Positions 52,016 through 61,667 are shown, counted from the first letter of the stretch. The stretch is DNA of 64,000 nt from Faecalispora sporosphaeroides DSM 1294 (GCA_000383295.1 KB911067.1:186001-250000), one strand, 5' to 3'. The notes: generated from the letters alone by a model not told the origin. Made by a program: numbers and translations.

Positions 52016-52801
52016 ATGAAATGGACAAAAGCTATAGGCGTTGCTTTTCGCAGCCTTGTTTACTTCCTTCTGTTAGCGCCGCTGGTTGTCGTCATCTGCA
52101 CCGCATTCAGTGAAACAAACCGGGTGGTCTTCCCGGGCCGGGGCTTTACCCTGCAATGGTTTGAGCGAGCCTTTACAAACGCTGAATTCACTAAGTCCCT
52201 TTTGCTCAGCGTGCAAATCGCCTGTGTCAGCGTTTTTCTGGCCTGCGTACTCGGCACGATGATTAGCTTATGGTTCTGGAAATCCAACAGCCGTGCGAAG
52301 AGTCTTTTTCAAATGATATTTCTTTCGCCAATTGTTATTCCAACCATCATCAGCGCCGTGGCATTTTTACAGTATTTTGCGCTGTTCCGCGGAGTATTCA
52401 CAGATTACTGGAAGCTCTGCCTCACCTATGCTGTGATTGAGCTGCCCTATGTCATCCGCACGGTAACCGCAAATCTGGCCGGGCTGGATACCAGTTTTGA
52501 GGAAGCCTCTGTGGTATTGGGCGCGTCTCCTTTCAAAACTCTGTTTCAGGTTACGCTGCCCTGCATCCGACAAGGGATTATCGGAGGAGCTATTTTCTCT
52601 TTTGTTGTCGCGTTTGACGAATGCGTCATTATTATGTTCATGAAGAGTGCGAAAACCGTGACCTTTCCGCTAAGACTGTATTCATATATTACAGAATCCT
52701 TTACCCCGTTGATCTCGGCCTACTCCACCCTGTTTATCATTGCTGCCGCAGCGGTGCTTTATCTGGTAGAACGCAAAATCGGGGTTAGCAGGCTTTACTA
52801 A
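52016..52801 (+). CDS. ABC importer permease, PotC-like
   Basis: The 261-residue membrane protein has six helices and an EAA loop (SFEEASVVLGASPFKTLFQV). ATG 52016 is used, with AAAGGG about eight bases before; an in-frame GTG at 52007 would overlap the previous gene. It is the last gene of the operon and a strong terminator follows. Confidence 0.88.
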   Translation: MKWTKAIGVAFRSLVYFLLLAPLVVVICTAFSETNRVVFPGRGFTLQWFERAFTNAEFTKSLLLSVQIACVSVFLACVLGTMISLWFWKSNSRAKSLFQMIFLSPIVIPTIISAVAFLQYFALFRGVFTDYWKLCLTYAVIELPYVIRTVTANLAGLDTSFEEASVVLGASPFKTLFQVTLPCIRQGIIGGAIFSFVVAFDECVIIMFMKSAKTVTFPLRLYSYITESFTPLISAYSTLFIIAAAAVLYLVERKIGVSRLY

Positions 52802-52867
52802 ACCAACCACCAAATCAGCAAGTGTAAGATCAAATGGATCACCTCGTCTGAATATCTAGTACCGATC

Positions 52868-52914
52868 AAAAGTGGGAGCGGCGCAGCAATATGCTGTGCC
52901 GCTCCCACTTTTGC
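52868..52914 (+). terminator. terminator of the Pot-like operon
   Basis: AAAAGTGGGAGCGGC pairs with GCCGCTCCCACTTTT, with inner pairing CAGCA/TGCTG, followed by TTTT. Confidence 0.85.
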
Positions 52915-53041
52915 ATGCCCAGTCTGCCGCAGTACCAACAAAGCGAGCCGCCCATTCCTTGGAATATTTTGCTATTGACGGTTTCCTACGCTTCACTCAT
53001 ACCAGGATTAAACCAATATTTCAATTAAAGGAAGAAAAAGC

Positions 53042-53458
53042 ATGGATCAGAATATTGAATCTCAAATTATTTCTGCCTTTCTGGTTACCAGAAAAAAAGA
53101 ACGGGCGAAATATGAACTTCAAAATGAAAAGAAGCGCAGACATTTCATATGGGAGATATCCGGCTGCAGCTATTATGACGAGAAATATGCACAGCGGATT
53201 CTGCAACCTGTTTCTTCCTACCAAACTATTTATAATCTATTGAAAAAGAATGGTGCTCCAGATACTTGCTATGTATTATGTGCAGATAAAAATTTCGATG
53301 GTCTTACGCTCCCTTTAGATGTTGCCTTAAAGCATGTTGTTTTTAATGGGCCTGCTTTGATTTCATGTAACCATGGAAGATGGGCTTATTTAGAGGATGG
53401 ACCCACCATCGGGGCTGCAAACAGATATTTGCTCATTCGTACTCCAACATTAAAGTAA
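53042..53458 (+). CDS. protein of unknown function, 138 aa
   Basis: I do not recognise this protein. It begins MDQNIESQIISAFLVTRKKE and has a central LLKKNGAPDTCYVLCADKNF and a C-terminal WAYLEDGPTIGAANRYLL; it is soluble and mixed alpha/beta. AAAGGAAG lies before the ATG. It is bounded by the terminator of the Pot-like operon and its own terminator, so it is a single-gene unit. Confidence 0.6.
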   Translation: MDQNIESQIISAFLVTRKKERAKYELQNEKKRRHFIWEISGCSYYDEKYAQRILQPVSSYQTIYNLLKKNGAPDTCYVLCADKNFDGLTLPLDVALKHVVFNGPALISCNHGRWAYLEDGPTIGAANRYLLIRTPTLK

Positions 53459-53503
53459 AGTGATTCAAACTGCGAAATTACTAAATTACCAAATCTTATT
53501 TTT

Positions 53504-53554
53504 GCCATGTGTGGTCTCGGGGTATTCCTCATTCCACACATGGCTTTCGTTTTG
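53504..53554 (+). terminator. terminator-like inverted repeat after the 138-aa gene
   Basis: GCCATGTGTGG (53504-53514) and CCACACATGGC (53534-53544), then TTTCGTTTTG. Confidence 0.6.
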
Positions 53555-53685
53555 TCCAGAACTAGCCAAAAGCGACATAAAGGAGTTTACACAAACGTCA
53601 CTTTGCATCCGGAACGAAAAGCACAACAGAGTTAACATGCACACAGTTCCAGAGAAGAAATAAAAGCTGTGTGGAGGTGGCAAAA

Positions 53686-53811
53686 ATGGACTTGCGGAAT
53701 CAGCATTTCGGAATTGAAATTGAGTTTCCTTTCCGTCATAGCACTGAAAAACCGCGGAGCGGGTCTGTTTTTCTCACAAAACAAATCAGCTCCGGGTTTT
53801 TCATGCAATAG
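53686..53811 (+). pseudogene. truncated amidoligase-family N-terminus
   Basis: A frame with a good site (GTGGAGGTGG) starts MDLRNQHFGIEIEF, which matches the start of the amidoligase proteins common in Clostridia conjugative elements (consensus like RxQxFGIEIE). After 14 residues the match ends and the frame closes at 53811. It looks like a leftover start of an element-borne gene cut by rearrangement. The rest of the gap 53459-53895 shows no other gene. Confidence 0.55.
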
Positions 53812-53895
53812 AATCAATTCTGCCGTAGCGGTGAACATCCGTCACACGCGGACATCTCAAAAAAGCAACATTTCCTGAGACACCTCCCGTTTCGT

Positions 53896-55083
53896 TTAAC
53901 GATGACTTTTTGAAATAATACGGGAACTAAACAGTGCAACCAGCGGGATACTCAGGATCATACCAAAGTTGGCGGTGACCGCCTGTATGATTTCGACTCC
54001 GATCAAATCCGTATTGATTAACTGGGAAAAAGGGATGCCATAAGAAAAAATCAATATCATAAGATTTAAAGAGGAACCGAAAAAGGCCAGAATCAGCGTA
54101 TTCGCCATTGTTCCCATTGCGTCGCGGCCAACGTTCATTCCCGAACGAAACAAATCCGTTGGCCTCAACGCAGGATTAAGCTGGTGAAATTCATGGACCG
54201 AAGACGCAATGGAAATTGAAATATCCATTGCAGCACCCAAAGCTGAAATGATAATTCCGGCAACCAGTAACCCCTGGACTTGGACAGGATGGCTATCTGC
54301 CTGCAACAGCAGGGATTCTGCCTCTTGCATATTGTATCCGTTTAAAGAAGCGGCCAGGCCTGCTAATTCGGCGAACACGGCGGAGCACCCCACACCGCAA
54401 ACCGTTCCAAGCATGGCGGAAATTGTTTTTCTGTTAATCCCATCCAGCAGAATAAAGCAGACCACCGTGGTCAGGACGGCGATCAGAACAGCTGACAGAA
54501 TGGGAGAAATGCCGCTCAATATCATCGGGAGCATGAGGAAGATCATGCTCCCCAGAGTAAACACAAGGCCCAGCATGGATTTGATTCCTTTTTTTCCACC
54601 GATCAGGCAGAGCGTCAGCAGAAAAATCGCCGCCAGGGAAAGCAGCGGGACATTTCGATCGTAGTTATAAACAGACGCGGTATAGCTGCCGTTGATTTGG
54701 GTATCCACACGCACGATGATACGCATCCCTTGCCTGGCATAAATATTGTGCAGGGCGCTCAGGTAATTTGGGATGTCCATCGTTTCGCCCTTGTGGGGCC
54801 CTTCCGAAATTTGAATCCGCAGCAGCTGCTCTCCCAGCATCCTTCCGCCGGAAGCCGGATCGGAAGAAGTATTGTCGCTGAGAATTTTCGTCACTTTTGC
54901 AGAAACATATTGGGCATTGGCTCCCTGACTATTTTCGGAGGCTCGGCCAATCTGCCCGACCAACAGAATTGCCCCGGCCACCAAAAACAGACAGGCCAAC
55001 CATACGGCAATTTTACGCGGTGCGATTTTCTTTAATTTCTTGAATAATCCAAACAGAAAATTATTCTGTTGTTTTTGGTCCAT
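53896..55083 (-). CDS. YibE/F-family membrane protein
   Basis: The 395-residue protein has one N-terminal membrane helix (VWLACLFLVAGAILLVG), an extracytoplasmic region to about residue 140, and then seven or so helices, as in YibE/F proteins. The family is widespread in Firmicutes but its transport or other role is not established. The ribosome site is weak. It follows the secreted PHP gene on the same strand after a terminator. Confidence 0.85.
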   Translation of the reverse strand: MDQKQQNNFLFGLFKKLKKIAPRKIAVWLACLFLVAGAILLVGQIGRASENSQGANAQYVSAKVTKILSDNTSSDPASGGRMLGEQLLRIQISEGPHKGETMDIPNYLSALHNIYARQGMRIIVRVDTQINGSYTASVYNYDRNVPLLSLAAIFLLTLCLIGGKKGIKSMLGLVFTLGSMIFLMLPMILSGISPILSAVLIAVLTTVVCFILLDGINRKTISAMLGTVCGVGCSAVFAELAGLAASLNGYNMQEAESLLLQADSHPVQVQGLLVAGIIISALGAAMDISISIASSVHEFHQLNPALRPTDLFRSGMNVGRDAMGTMANTLILAFFGSSLNLMILIFSYGIPFSQLINTDLIGVEIIQAVTANFGMILSIPLVALFSSRIISKSHR

Positions 55084-55113
55084 GAAGGCTTCACCATCTT
55101 TTCAAACAAATAA

Positions 55114-55150
55114 GGGAACCGCCCATCTTCCAACGCGGCGGGCGGTTCCC
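55114..55150 (-). terminator. terminator of the secreted PHP-domain gene
   Basis: GGGAACCGCCC (55114-55124) and GGGCGGTTCCC (55140-55150) are perfectly paired; on the minus strand TTATTTGTTTG follows. Confidence 0.85.
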
Positions 55151-55215
55151 ATTTCAACTCAGATTCCGAAAACGAGAATTATTTGTGCCGTTACAAACCC
55201 ATTGTCTTCAAACGG

Positions 55216-58200
55216 TTACACAATGGTTGCGGCTTTGTTGCCGACAAATTTCTGATGCAGCCCCGCTGCCGCATTCAGCTTTACAGAGGAATGCCCGATT
55301 ACAGTTCCGCCGCCATCCAGAATTTCCACCAGGATGTAAAGGTCATTGACAGGCTTAATCACAGAAATGGTGTAGGTACCATCCGGATTTGTCTTAATCG
55401 TCACAAAACCATCGCGGGAGGCTCTGACGCGCAGAGTATGGTTCGCAGGGCCTGTAAAAGAGCTTACTCCCAAGCGGCAGAAACTGCCGGGAACAACCGC
55501 CACTTCTTTTGTATCGACCACCAGCGCAACATTTTTTGCTCCCGTCGTCTTGCCATCCCAAACGCCGTTGGGGTTCACCGTATCATTGAGGGTACCGTCC
55601 GCAGCCTTTTGGGCAATTTCCGCCGCAGTCAGCGCCCTTGTATCCGAACGCGGCTGGGCGCTCACAATCACGATGGAATTCCCCTGAGGATCGTTTCGCA
55701 CACTCACAATCGGCTTGTTCTCAAGCGGCTGATTGTTCGCAGATTTGTCTTTGCCGGGCTTTTCCTTGGGGTCATCATCGTCATCATCGTCACGATCGTT
55801 ATCGGATCCCCCGGAATTCCCCAGCGCCCGAATCTCGTTGCGATCCCTCACCCGCAGGCAAACGCCCTCCGGGTCAGTATAGACAAGGCCGACGACACTC
55901 ACGGCGGCACCGTCTTTGACCACCTGACTCAGATCCACATTCGGGCTGATGTAGCCATTGATCAGAATGCGGATGCTGTTCCCGCCGGACGTTACCGAAA
56001 AGTTCTGCACCGCGCCGCTCAGCAGCTTAATGTTGGAAACCGTGCCCTGCGCTTTCACCAGCCTGCCGCCGTATTGCTCATAGTTTAATGCATCCGCAAT
56101 TGTAACGGGGGTCGGCGCAAGCGGTTTTTCCGCAGAATCAAGTACGGTGTAGCCTTCCACTCCGGAACCAATTTTCAGTTCCTTGTCTCCCTGGTAAGCG
56201 TCAACATGGCCAACCACGCGCAGCTTTTGCCCTACCTTAATTCCGCTGCCGTTGGGAATCGGGTAGACATTAATGCCGCCGGTTTTGTCCTGCAAATAAA
56301 CGGTATCGGTAAAGGCATTCGGCTGTTCGGAACCGGCCGTTACCGTTCCCTCAACCGCATACACATCACCCATCTGTCCATTCTTTCTCACGTCTGCAAT
56401 CGCACTGGTTTTAATCTTCACCTTGACCGAATCCAGAAGATTTTTGACGATGGTGTAGTTTGCATACTGAAGATCTCCGTAATTGTCAAGCTCGGCCTTT
56501 ACCTCAAAGTCGGAGAAAAACACGGTTCCCGCCACAAGAACGGTTCCGGCTCCAATCGTCTCAGAAACCAGAGCACAGACCTCTCCTTTTTTCTTTACCG
56601 CCGTCGCCTCATCATAAGCGGTGCTGGCTCCCAACACGGGTTTTCCGGATTCATACTTTCCGTCCGACGACTTAGAGTTAATAGAATAGGTAGAATCGAA
56701 TCCATTGACAAGCTTCTGCGCACCCTGCCCCGGCGTTACCGAGCAGCCGCTGTAGAAGCTGTATTTCTGCTCCGGGTCCACTCCCTTCAGATACGGGGAA
56801 TCGGAATTGAAATTCTGGAAGTACACGCGATATGAGCTTCCTCCGTTATTTTCCTGATCCAAAACCTCGTCGTTGGAAATCGCGGATTTTGCTCCGATGC
56901 CTTCCAGCAGCGTGTTGATCTGCGTGCTGGAGGTATACGGGTCTGCGGAGCCATCCTGATAATCTGCAAGACCGCAGACGGCAACCAGACCGCCTCCCTG
57001 AACATACTCCTTCACCATCGCAATAAAATCCTCACCAAAGGTCTGCGCGGTATAGGAATCCCCGGCCTTGCTGGTGCCGCTTGTTTTTGCCGGCGCGCTG
57101 ATGAGAAGCAGCTGGGTATCCTTCAGCATATCCGGCGTAATTTTCTTCTTTTCCACCCGCACCTGCGTTCCGTCATCAGAAGCAATTTTAGTCAGATTAT
57201 TGATGTTCTGGCTGTAGTAGCCAGTCACATAATCGTTGTAATGGGTGCCGTCTACAAGAACTTTCGTCACGGCAGAGGGATCCGCAACCTGAAGTGTGAG
57301 CACAGCGGTAAACGTGCGTTCCACACCGTTCAGCTTCGCCTTCAGAACAACGTCCATCGTAACGCTGCCGGCGGTTTGCGGCGTGTAAGAAAAGGTGTCG
57401 CTGTTCGTCCCCAGAGAAGCAACTGCCGCGCCCTTATCCAAGCCGTCGCCCCCAATGGAACGGATCACTTTTTGATCCACTTTGTATTCGAGAGAGGTCA
57501 CCGTCATCTCATAGTCTTCGTTATTGTACAGGTTCGCGGTGATATTGACAGATTCCCCTTTGACCGGCAGGGTAGTGTCCGCCGTTACAGCAGCTATTCC
57601 CGCCTTGTCCACAGCTCCGGTCCAGACCGGGGCCGTAACAGCAATGTCTTTGTCTGCCTGTGTGATACGAAGATAGTAGTAGGAGTAGTTATTGGGCAAA
57701 GCAAACTCCACGGTGTCGCGGTTAGATTCCACCTGCCGTGTAGCGGCAACGCGCCCACCATTCACGATTACCTCTACCTTACCGATTTTGGCATCCGTAG
57801 GGTCGGACAGTTCCGCGCGGATATTAAGGGGTTCTCCCTTATCCACACTGATTTCACTGCCCATAACCGCGCCGTTCACGGTATAGCGGATGCTCAGGTC
57901 GTTATCTTCCGTAGAATAAACGCGGCAGTTCTGCATGGCGTCATACAGGCTTCCCTCCGTCAGATCGGGGGCAAGGACAACGCTGCGCGCCGTATTGGAG
58001 TCGCCCCAGTTCCCCTTATGGTTATCCTGGTTGTTGGCCGGCGCAACATGCCAGCCCTTGTCGAGCGCGCGAGTGTAATACTCATAAGACGGGAAGTAGC
58101 CCGCTCCGCGAATCGGCCCTTCCCCGTTTCCAACCTCAATCAGGTTGATGAGCTTGTCATAGGTCTGGCTATAATTCGCAAAGTCATAAAAGTCGCCAAA

Positions 58201-60441
58201 CTGAGTGCCGGGGTGGTTAAACTGGGAAATGGAATTGGGAACCTTGGTCAGCGCCTCATAATAAGCTTTCAGCCCTACCGGATTGGAGGCGGACTGAGAT
58301 TTATTATAAAAATCCGGATTCTGGCGATCCTCGAATCCAGGGGTGTTAAAGGTATTGATATGTCCGGAGCCGTCGCTCCATGTCATTTCGTAGCCATAAA
58401 TGCCGAGGAAACCGGAATCGGGGTCGTCCGGGTTATCCGCATTCTTTACCTTTTTACCAGTGATCGCAGCGGCGGCTGTGCGCCCTTTCTGCCATTCCTC
58501 ACTTTTGGAGCCATCTAAAATGGTATTCGTGTGTGATTTTGCTTCGTCCGCAGTCTCAAAGTAATTAGAATGATCCGTCACCGCGAGAAAGTCCAGGTTT
58601 TTCACCTGAGAAGCGTGATCGAACGCGGTCTCCACGCTCCCCACACCGTCGGAAATATCCGTGTGGGAGTGAAGCTGTCCGAAATAAACATGGTACTCTC
58701 CCTCGAATTTTTCCCTATAGGTAAATACGCTTTTTTCACTCGGGTCCATATCGTCCGCTTTCGCATAGGCCGTAATACTGGCCGGCAGCGACGTCAGCTC
58801 AATCGGGGCGCTGTAAACCAGGTACTCTGTGTCCTGCGCAGAAGGATTGAGAGTATAATAAATCCTCGCACCATTTGTACCGCTGGAAAGCGTGATCTTA
58901 TCGCCTGCTTTTGCGTTGGAATTGCTGCCGGGATTCGCCGTAACTTTCGCGGTCTTGGGTGTTACGGGTATGGTTCTTATATTGGTTACACCGTCCGCAC
59001 TGAGAAGCTGGAGCGTGTAGGAACCGCCGTAGCCCTCCAGAATACCGGAAACGTCGGCGGTGTCTCCGTCTTTCAGTTTTGCCGCAAGCTTGGCGTAATC
59101 ATCGCCGCGGCGGCTGTCCAGCTTGGCGGAAAGCGTTTTTCCGTCCTGTGTCAGCGTAAAGTTCGCATTTTGATAGCTGTCTGAGGTCAGTTTGGAAATT
59201 TGAGCTCCGGTCACCTTAACCAGCATACCGCCGACCTGATCCAGACCGGTTCCGGAAAGGTCTGTCACTTCTTTCGGTTCGGGGACTGCACTGCTGCCGA
59301 CAATTTTTAACGCATTGCTGTCGCTCAGCACCAATTCAAACTTTCCCGAATACTCATCCGTTCTTCCGGTCGCCTGTACCTTATCCCCGGGTTTGATGCC
59401 GGCATCCTTTAAAGCGCTGTCGCCAAAAAGCATCAGGCCTCCGGTTTCATCCTGAATATAAAGCCCCAAGCTTTTGTTGGCGGAAGCATATTCATGCATT
59501 TCAATACCGGTTAGGGTTGCCTGCTTGCCTTTGCCTGCCGCTCTTGCATCCGCAATCGTATTGATTTCTTTCTCCACCTTATAAGTAACGGTTCTGGAGG
59601 AATCTTCCTGACCGCTCAGCCAGGCCTTAATCGTCGTTGTTTCATTGATAACGATCGGCTCTGAATAAGTATGTTCCGTGCTGTCCCCATTTATTGTGTA
59701 AAGAATATCTTCTTGTTCCTCGGTGGACAGTTCCACCCTTGTTCCAGCCGGCACATAACCCTGTGCGTTCGGCTCATGGTCGGGAGTGAAGATAATTGCG
59801 TCTTCTTCCGGAGCAGGAGATTCATCATTTGTCAAGCCCGTAACTGAGATATGATTGATGTAGCAGACTCCACTGCTCGTCGAGGAGTCATCATTTGGCA
59901 TAAAGCGAATGCCGATGGTGCCGTCCGCAAGACTCAGCTGTGTACTTTCATTGCCAAATGTCACCGCCTGAGGATTCCCTGAGGTAGTTGGTATGGAGAA
60001 CACACCGTTTGAAACATCCGCATAAATGCTTCCGTCCGTGGTGCTCTGCACTTTCCATTGCAGAGCTGCTTTTGAGGAACGGCGAAAGCTTGCAGAAACC
60101 CGCAGGTCAGTACAGTCGCCGGCCTCCGGCAAATCAATCTGCCAATACTTTTCACCGGGAGTGCCGTCAAAACCGTTGGCAGCAAGAAAATATGAGGGGC
60201 TGGTCCCCCAGCTGCCCGTGGCATTTGTTGTTAGAACGGCAGTGCTCTTTTGCACCCCTGTATCCGCCGGAATTTCTGCCTCATCGGGCTTTTCCGTCGG
60301 GTTGGCGGTAATGTTCCAGCTTGCCAGTACTTCTTGTGTTTGTCCAGCCTGCGCCTGAAAAATCGGAAGCCCGGTAAACACACTCAGCAACATAGAAACG
60401 GCAAGCATGAGCGAAATAGATTTTCGCGAGTGTTTCTTCAC
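55216..60441 (-). CDS. giant secreted multidomain PHP-family (CehA/McbA-like) metallohydrolase
   Basis: The product is 1741 residues from GTG 60441, chosen because AAGGAAGGGA precedes it and a signal peptide follows (SISLMLAVSMLLSVFTGLP, cut near AQAG). In order come a discoidin-like part, a chitobiase-type Ig-like domain, an OB-like domain, a second chitobiase-type domain, a PHP hydrolase domain (FGQLHSHTDISDG, AVTDHSNYFE, NNQDNHKGNWG), Ig-like domains, a glutamine-amidotransferase-like fold region, a second OB-like domain, an acidic DDDDDDD linker and a tail. No LPXTG or SLH anchor is seen. PHP domains of this type cut phosphodiesters or phosphotriesters; the substrate is unknown. Confidence 0.82.
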   Translation of the reverse strand: MKKHSRKSISLMLAVSMLLSVFTGLPIFQAQAGQTQEVLASWNITANPTEKPDEAEIPADTGVQKSTAVLTTNATGSWGTSPSYFLAANGFDGTPGEKYWQIDLPEAGDCTDLRVSASFRRSSKAALQWKVQSTTDGSIYADVSNGVFSIPTTSGNPQAVTFGNESTQLSLADGTIGIRFMPNDDSSTSSGVCYINHISVTGLTNDESPAPEEDAIIFTPDHEPNAQGYVPAGTRVELSTEEQEDILYTINGDSTEHTYSEPIVINETTTIKAWLSGQEDSSRTVTYKVEKEINTIADARAAGKGKQATLTGIEMHEYASANKSLGLYIQDETGGLMLFGDSALKDAGIKPGDKVQATGRTDEYSGKFELVLSDSNALKIVGSSAVPEPKEVTDLSGTGLDQVGGMLVKVTGAQISKLTSDSYQNANFTLTQDGKTLSAKLDSRRGDDYAKLAAKLKDGDTADVSGILEGYGGSYTLQLLSADGVTNIRTIPVTPKTAKVTANPGSNSNAKAGDKITLSSGTNGARIYYTLNPSAQDTEYLVYSAPIELTSLPASITAYAKADDMDPSEKSVFTYREKFEGEYHVYFGQLHSHTDISDGVGSVETAFDHASQVKNLDFLAVTDHSNYFETADEAKSHTNTILDGSKSEEWQKGRTAAAAITGKKVKNADNPDDPDSGFLGIYGYEMTWSDGSGHINTFNTPGFEDRQNPDFYNKSQSASNPVGLKAYYEALTKVPNSISQFNHPGTQFGDFYDFANYSQTYDKLINLIEVGNGEGPIRGAGYFPSYEYYTRALDKGWHVAPANNQDNHKGNWGDSNTARSVVLAPDLTEGSLYDAMQNCRVYSTEDNDLSIRYTVNGAVMGSEISVDKGEPLNIRAELSDPTDAKIGKVEVIVNGGRVAATRQVESNRDTVEFALPNNYSYYYLRITQADKDIAVTAPVWTGAVDKAGIAAVTADTTLPVKGESVNITANLYNNEDYEMTVTSLEYKVDQKVIRSIGGDGLDKGAAVASLGTNSDTFSYTPQTAGSVTMDVVLKAKLNGVERTFTAVLTLQVADPSAVTKVLVDGTHYNDYVTGYYSQNINNLTKIASDDGTQVRVEKKKITPDMLKDTQLLLISAPAKTSGTSKAGDSYTAQTFGEDFIAMVKEYVQGGGLVAVCGLADYQDGSADPYTSSTQINTLLEGIGAKSAISNDEVLDQENNGGSSYRVYFQNFNSDSPYLKGVDPEQKYSFYSGCSVTPGQGAQKLVNGFDSTYSINSKSSDGKYESGKPVLGASTAYDEATAVKKKGEVCALVSETIGAGTVLVAGTVFFSDFEVKAELDNYGDLQYANYTIVKNLLDSVKVKIKTSAIADVRKNGQMGDVYAVEGTVTAGSEQPNAFTDTVYLQDKTGGINVYPIPNGSGIKVGQKLRVVGHVDAYQGDKELKIGSGVEGYTVLDSAEKPLAPTPVTIADALNYEQYGGRLVKAQGTVSNIKLLSGAVQNFSVTSGGNSIRILINGYISPNVDLSQVVKDGAAVSVVGLVYTDPEGVCLRVRDRNEIRALGNSGGSDNDRDDDDDDDPKEKPGKDKSANNQPLENKPIVSVRNDPQGNSIVIVSAQPRSDTRALTAAEIAQKAADGTLNDTVNPNGVWDGKTTGAKNVALVVDTKEVAVVPGSFCRLGVSSFTGPANHTLRVRASRDGFVTIKTNPDGTYTISVIKPVNDLYILVEILDGGGTVIGHSSVKLNAAAGLHQKFVGNKAATIV

Positions 60442-60454
60442 GTTTTTGTCCCTT

Positions 60455-60600
60455 CCTTTCCGCAATCGCCTTTTATAAAGTCTCTCTTCGGCCCAGCCAC
60501 CGTTGTTTGGAGCACCAAACAGCCTGCAACAGGTTTCTCTGTGAGATCCGTCTCTTTGCAGCCGATGACCATCGATTCCATATTTTACCATTTTATTTCC
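60455..60600 (-). other. structured leader upstream of the secreted PHP gene
   Basis: On the minus strand several stems can be drawn: CGATG/CATCG, CTGCAA/TTGCAG, TTGTTTGG-type GTTTGG-tgct-CCAAAC and GGC-tgg-GCC, ending GGCCGAAGAGAG. It may be a regulatory leader. I could not match it to a riboswitch class. The stretch 60601-60825 is A/T-rich with no gene. Confidence 0.35.
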
Positions 60601-60825
60601 AGCGCCTGATTAGAAAAGAAAGAAAATCTTTTAAAAAATTGATAAGAATTTGATTAAGTCCGACGCATTTTCAAAATCCGTGAGTTTTGAAACATCTAAA
60701 TTTTAGTTGTTTCAATTCCTACTGACTCGATAATATTGTTCTTTTTTTATAGCCATTATTTGAATTTTATGAATCCACACAATTCGGGGCCGTTTGCCGC
60801 CAGCATTTCATTGCCTGTCGGTATG

Positions 60826-60875
60826 GGAAAGGCCCCCGACCGCAGTGATATTACCCTGCGATTGGGGGTCTTTCC
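60826..60875. terminator. hairpin downstream of araD
   Basis: GGAAAGGCCCCCGA (60826-60839) pairs with TTGGGGGTCTTTCC (60862-60875) with G-U pairs; inner GCAG/CTGC. There is no strong U-run, so it may be a weak terminator for the arabinose operon. Confidence 0.5.
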
Positions 60876-60920
60876 ATAGATCAGGAGGAATCAGAAATGA
60901 AAAAAACGGAATGGGCAATC

Positions 60921-61616
60921 TTAATTATTTTGGCCGTAATAGGCGGCCGGGCCGTGCTTTCGCAGATAATGCTTGTCGAGCAGCTCCTGCTGCATGGGCT
61001 TGATATCTGGCACCAGAGCCAGATCGTGCCAGGCCATAAAGGCGACCTCTTCCATAACAACGGCGTTGTGCACCGCCTCCATCGGAGAAGCTCCCCACGC
61101 AAACGGCCCGTGGCTGGCCACTAAGACGCCGGGTACTTCACCCGGATCGCGCCCCAGAAAGGTTTCTGCGATGACTTTGCCTGTTTCCAGCTCATAGCGG
61201 TCTTTGATTTCCTCCCGCGTCATCGTGCGCGTACAGGGAATTTCGCCATAGAAATAATCGCCCTGCGTAGTGCCCAGCGCGGGGATGCCCCGTTTGGCCT
61301 GTGCGAAAATGGTTGCCCACCGGCTGTGCGTGTGCACGATTCCGCCAATGTGGGGAAAGCTTCGGTACAGCTCCAGATGCGTGGGCGCGTCGGAGGAAGG
61401 GCGAAGAGCGCCCTCCAGAATTTCGCCGTTGGCAAGGCGCATGACCACCATATCCTCCGGTTTTAACGCGTCATATTCCACCCCGCTGGGCTTAATCACC
61501 ATCAAACCCGCCCTGCGGTCAACTCCGCTGACATTGCCCCAGGTGAAAGTGACCAGTTTGTAGGCCGGCAGCAGCAGGTTTGCCGCGCAAACCTGCTGTT
61601 TTAATTGTTCCAGCAT
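60921..61616 (-). CDS. araD: L-ribulose-5-phosphate 4-epimerase
   Basis: The enzyme turns L-ribulose-5-phosphate into D-xylulose-5-phosphate. The 231-residue product has the class II aldolase fold: [17 protein letters not shown], and the zinc ligands in HTHSRWA and ASHGPFAWG, ending HGPAAYYGQ as in the family. ATG 61616 gives the usual length; an upstream frame adds 12 residues without support. It is the last gene of the arabinose operon. Confidence 0.94.
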   Translation of the reverse strand: MLEQLKQQVCAANLLLPAYKLVTFTWGNVSGVDRRAGLMVIKPSGVEYDALKPEDMVVMRLANGEILEGALRPSSDAPTHLELYRSFPHIGGIVHTHSRWATIFAQAKRGIPALGTTQGDYFYGEIPCTRTMTREEIKDRYELETGKVIAETFLGRDPGEVPGVLVASHGPFAWGASPMEAVHNAVVMEEVAFMAWHDLALVPDIKPMQQELLDKHYLRKHGPAAYYGQNN

Positions 61617-61667
61617 TTTATCCACCCCAGAAAAGGGCATGCCGCCCTTCAATTAATGAAGATGTTC

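Noticed and set aside
57241-58518. Long plus-strand frame (425 codons) opposite the secreted PHP gene
   Set aside because: It is the shadow of the GC-rich minus-strand gene, has no ribosome site and no recognisable domain.
60455-60600. Leader as a c-di-GMP (GEMM) or glycine riboswitch
   Set aside because: The end GGCCGAAGAGAG looks loosely similar, but the conserved GEMM core (GGCAAACC, GGGACGCAAAG) and glycine core are absent.
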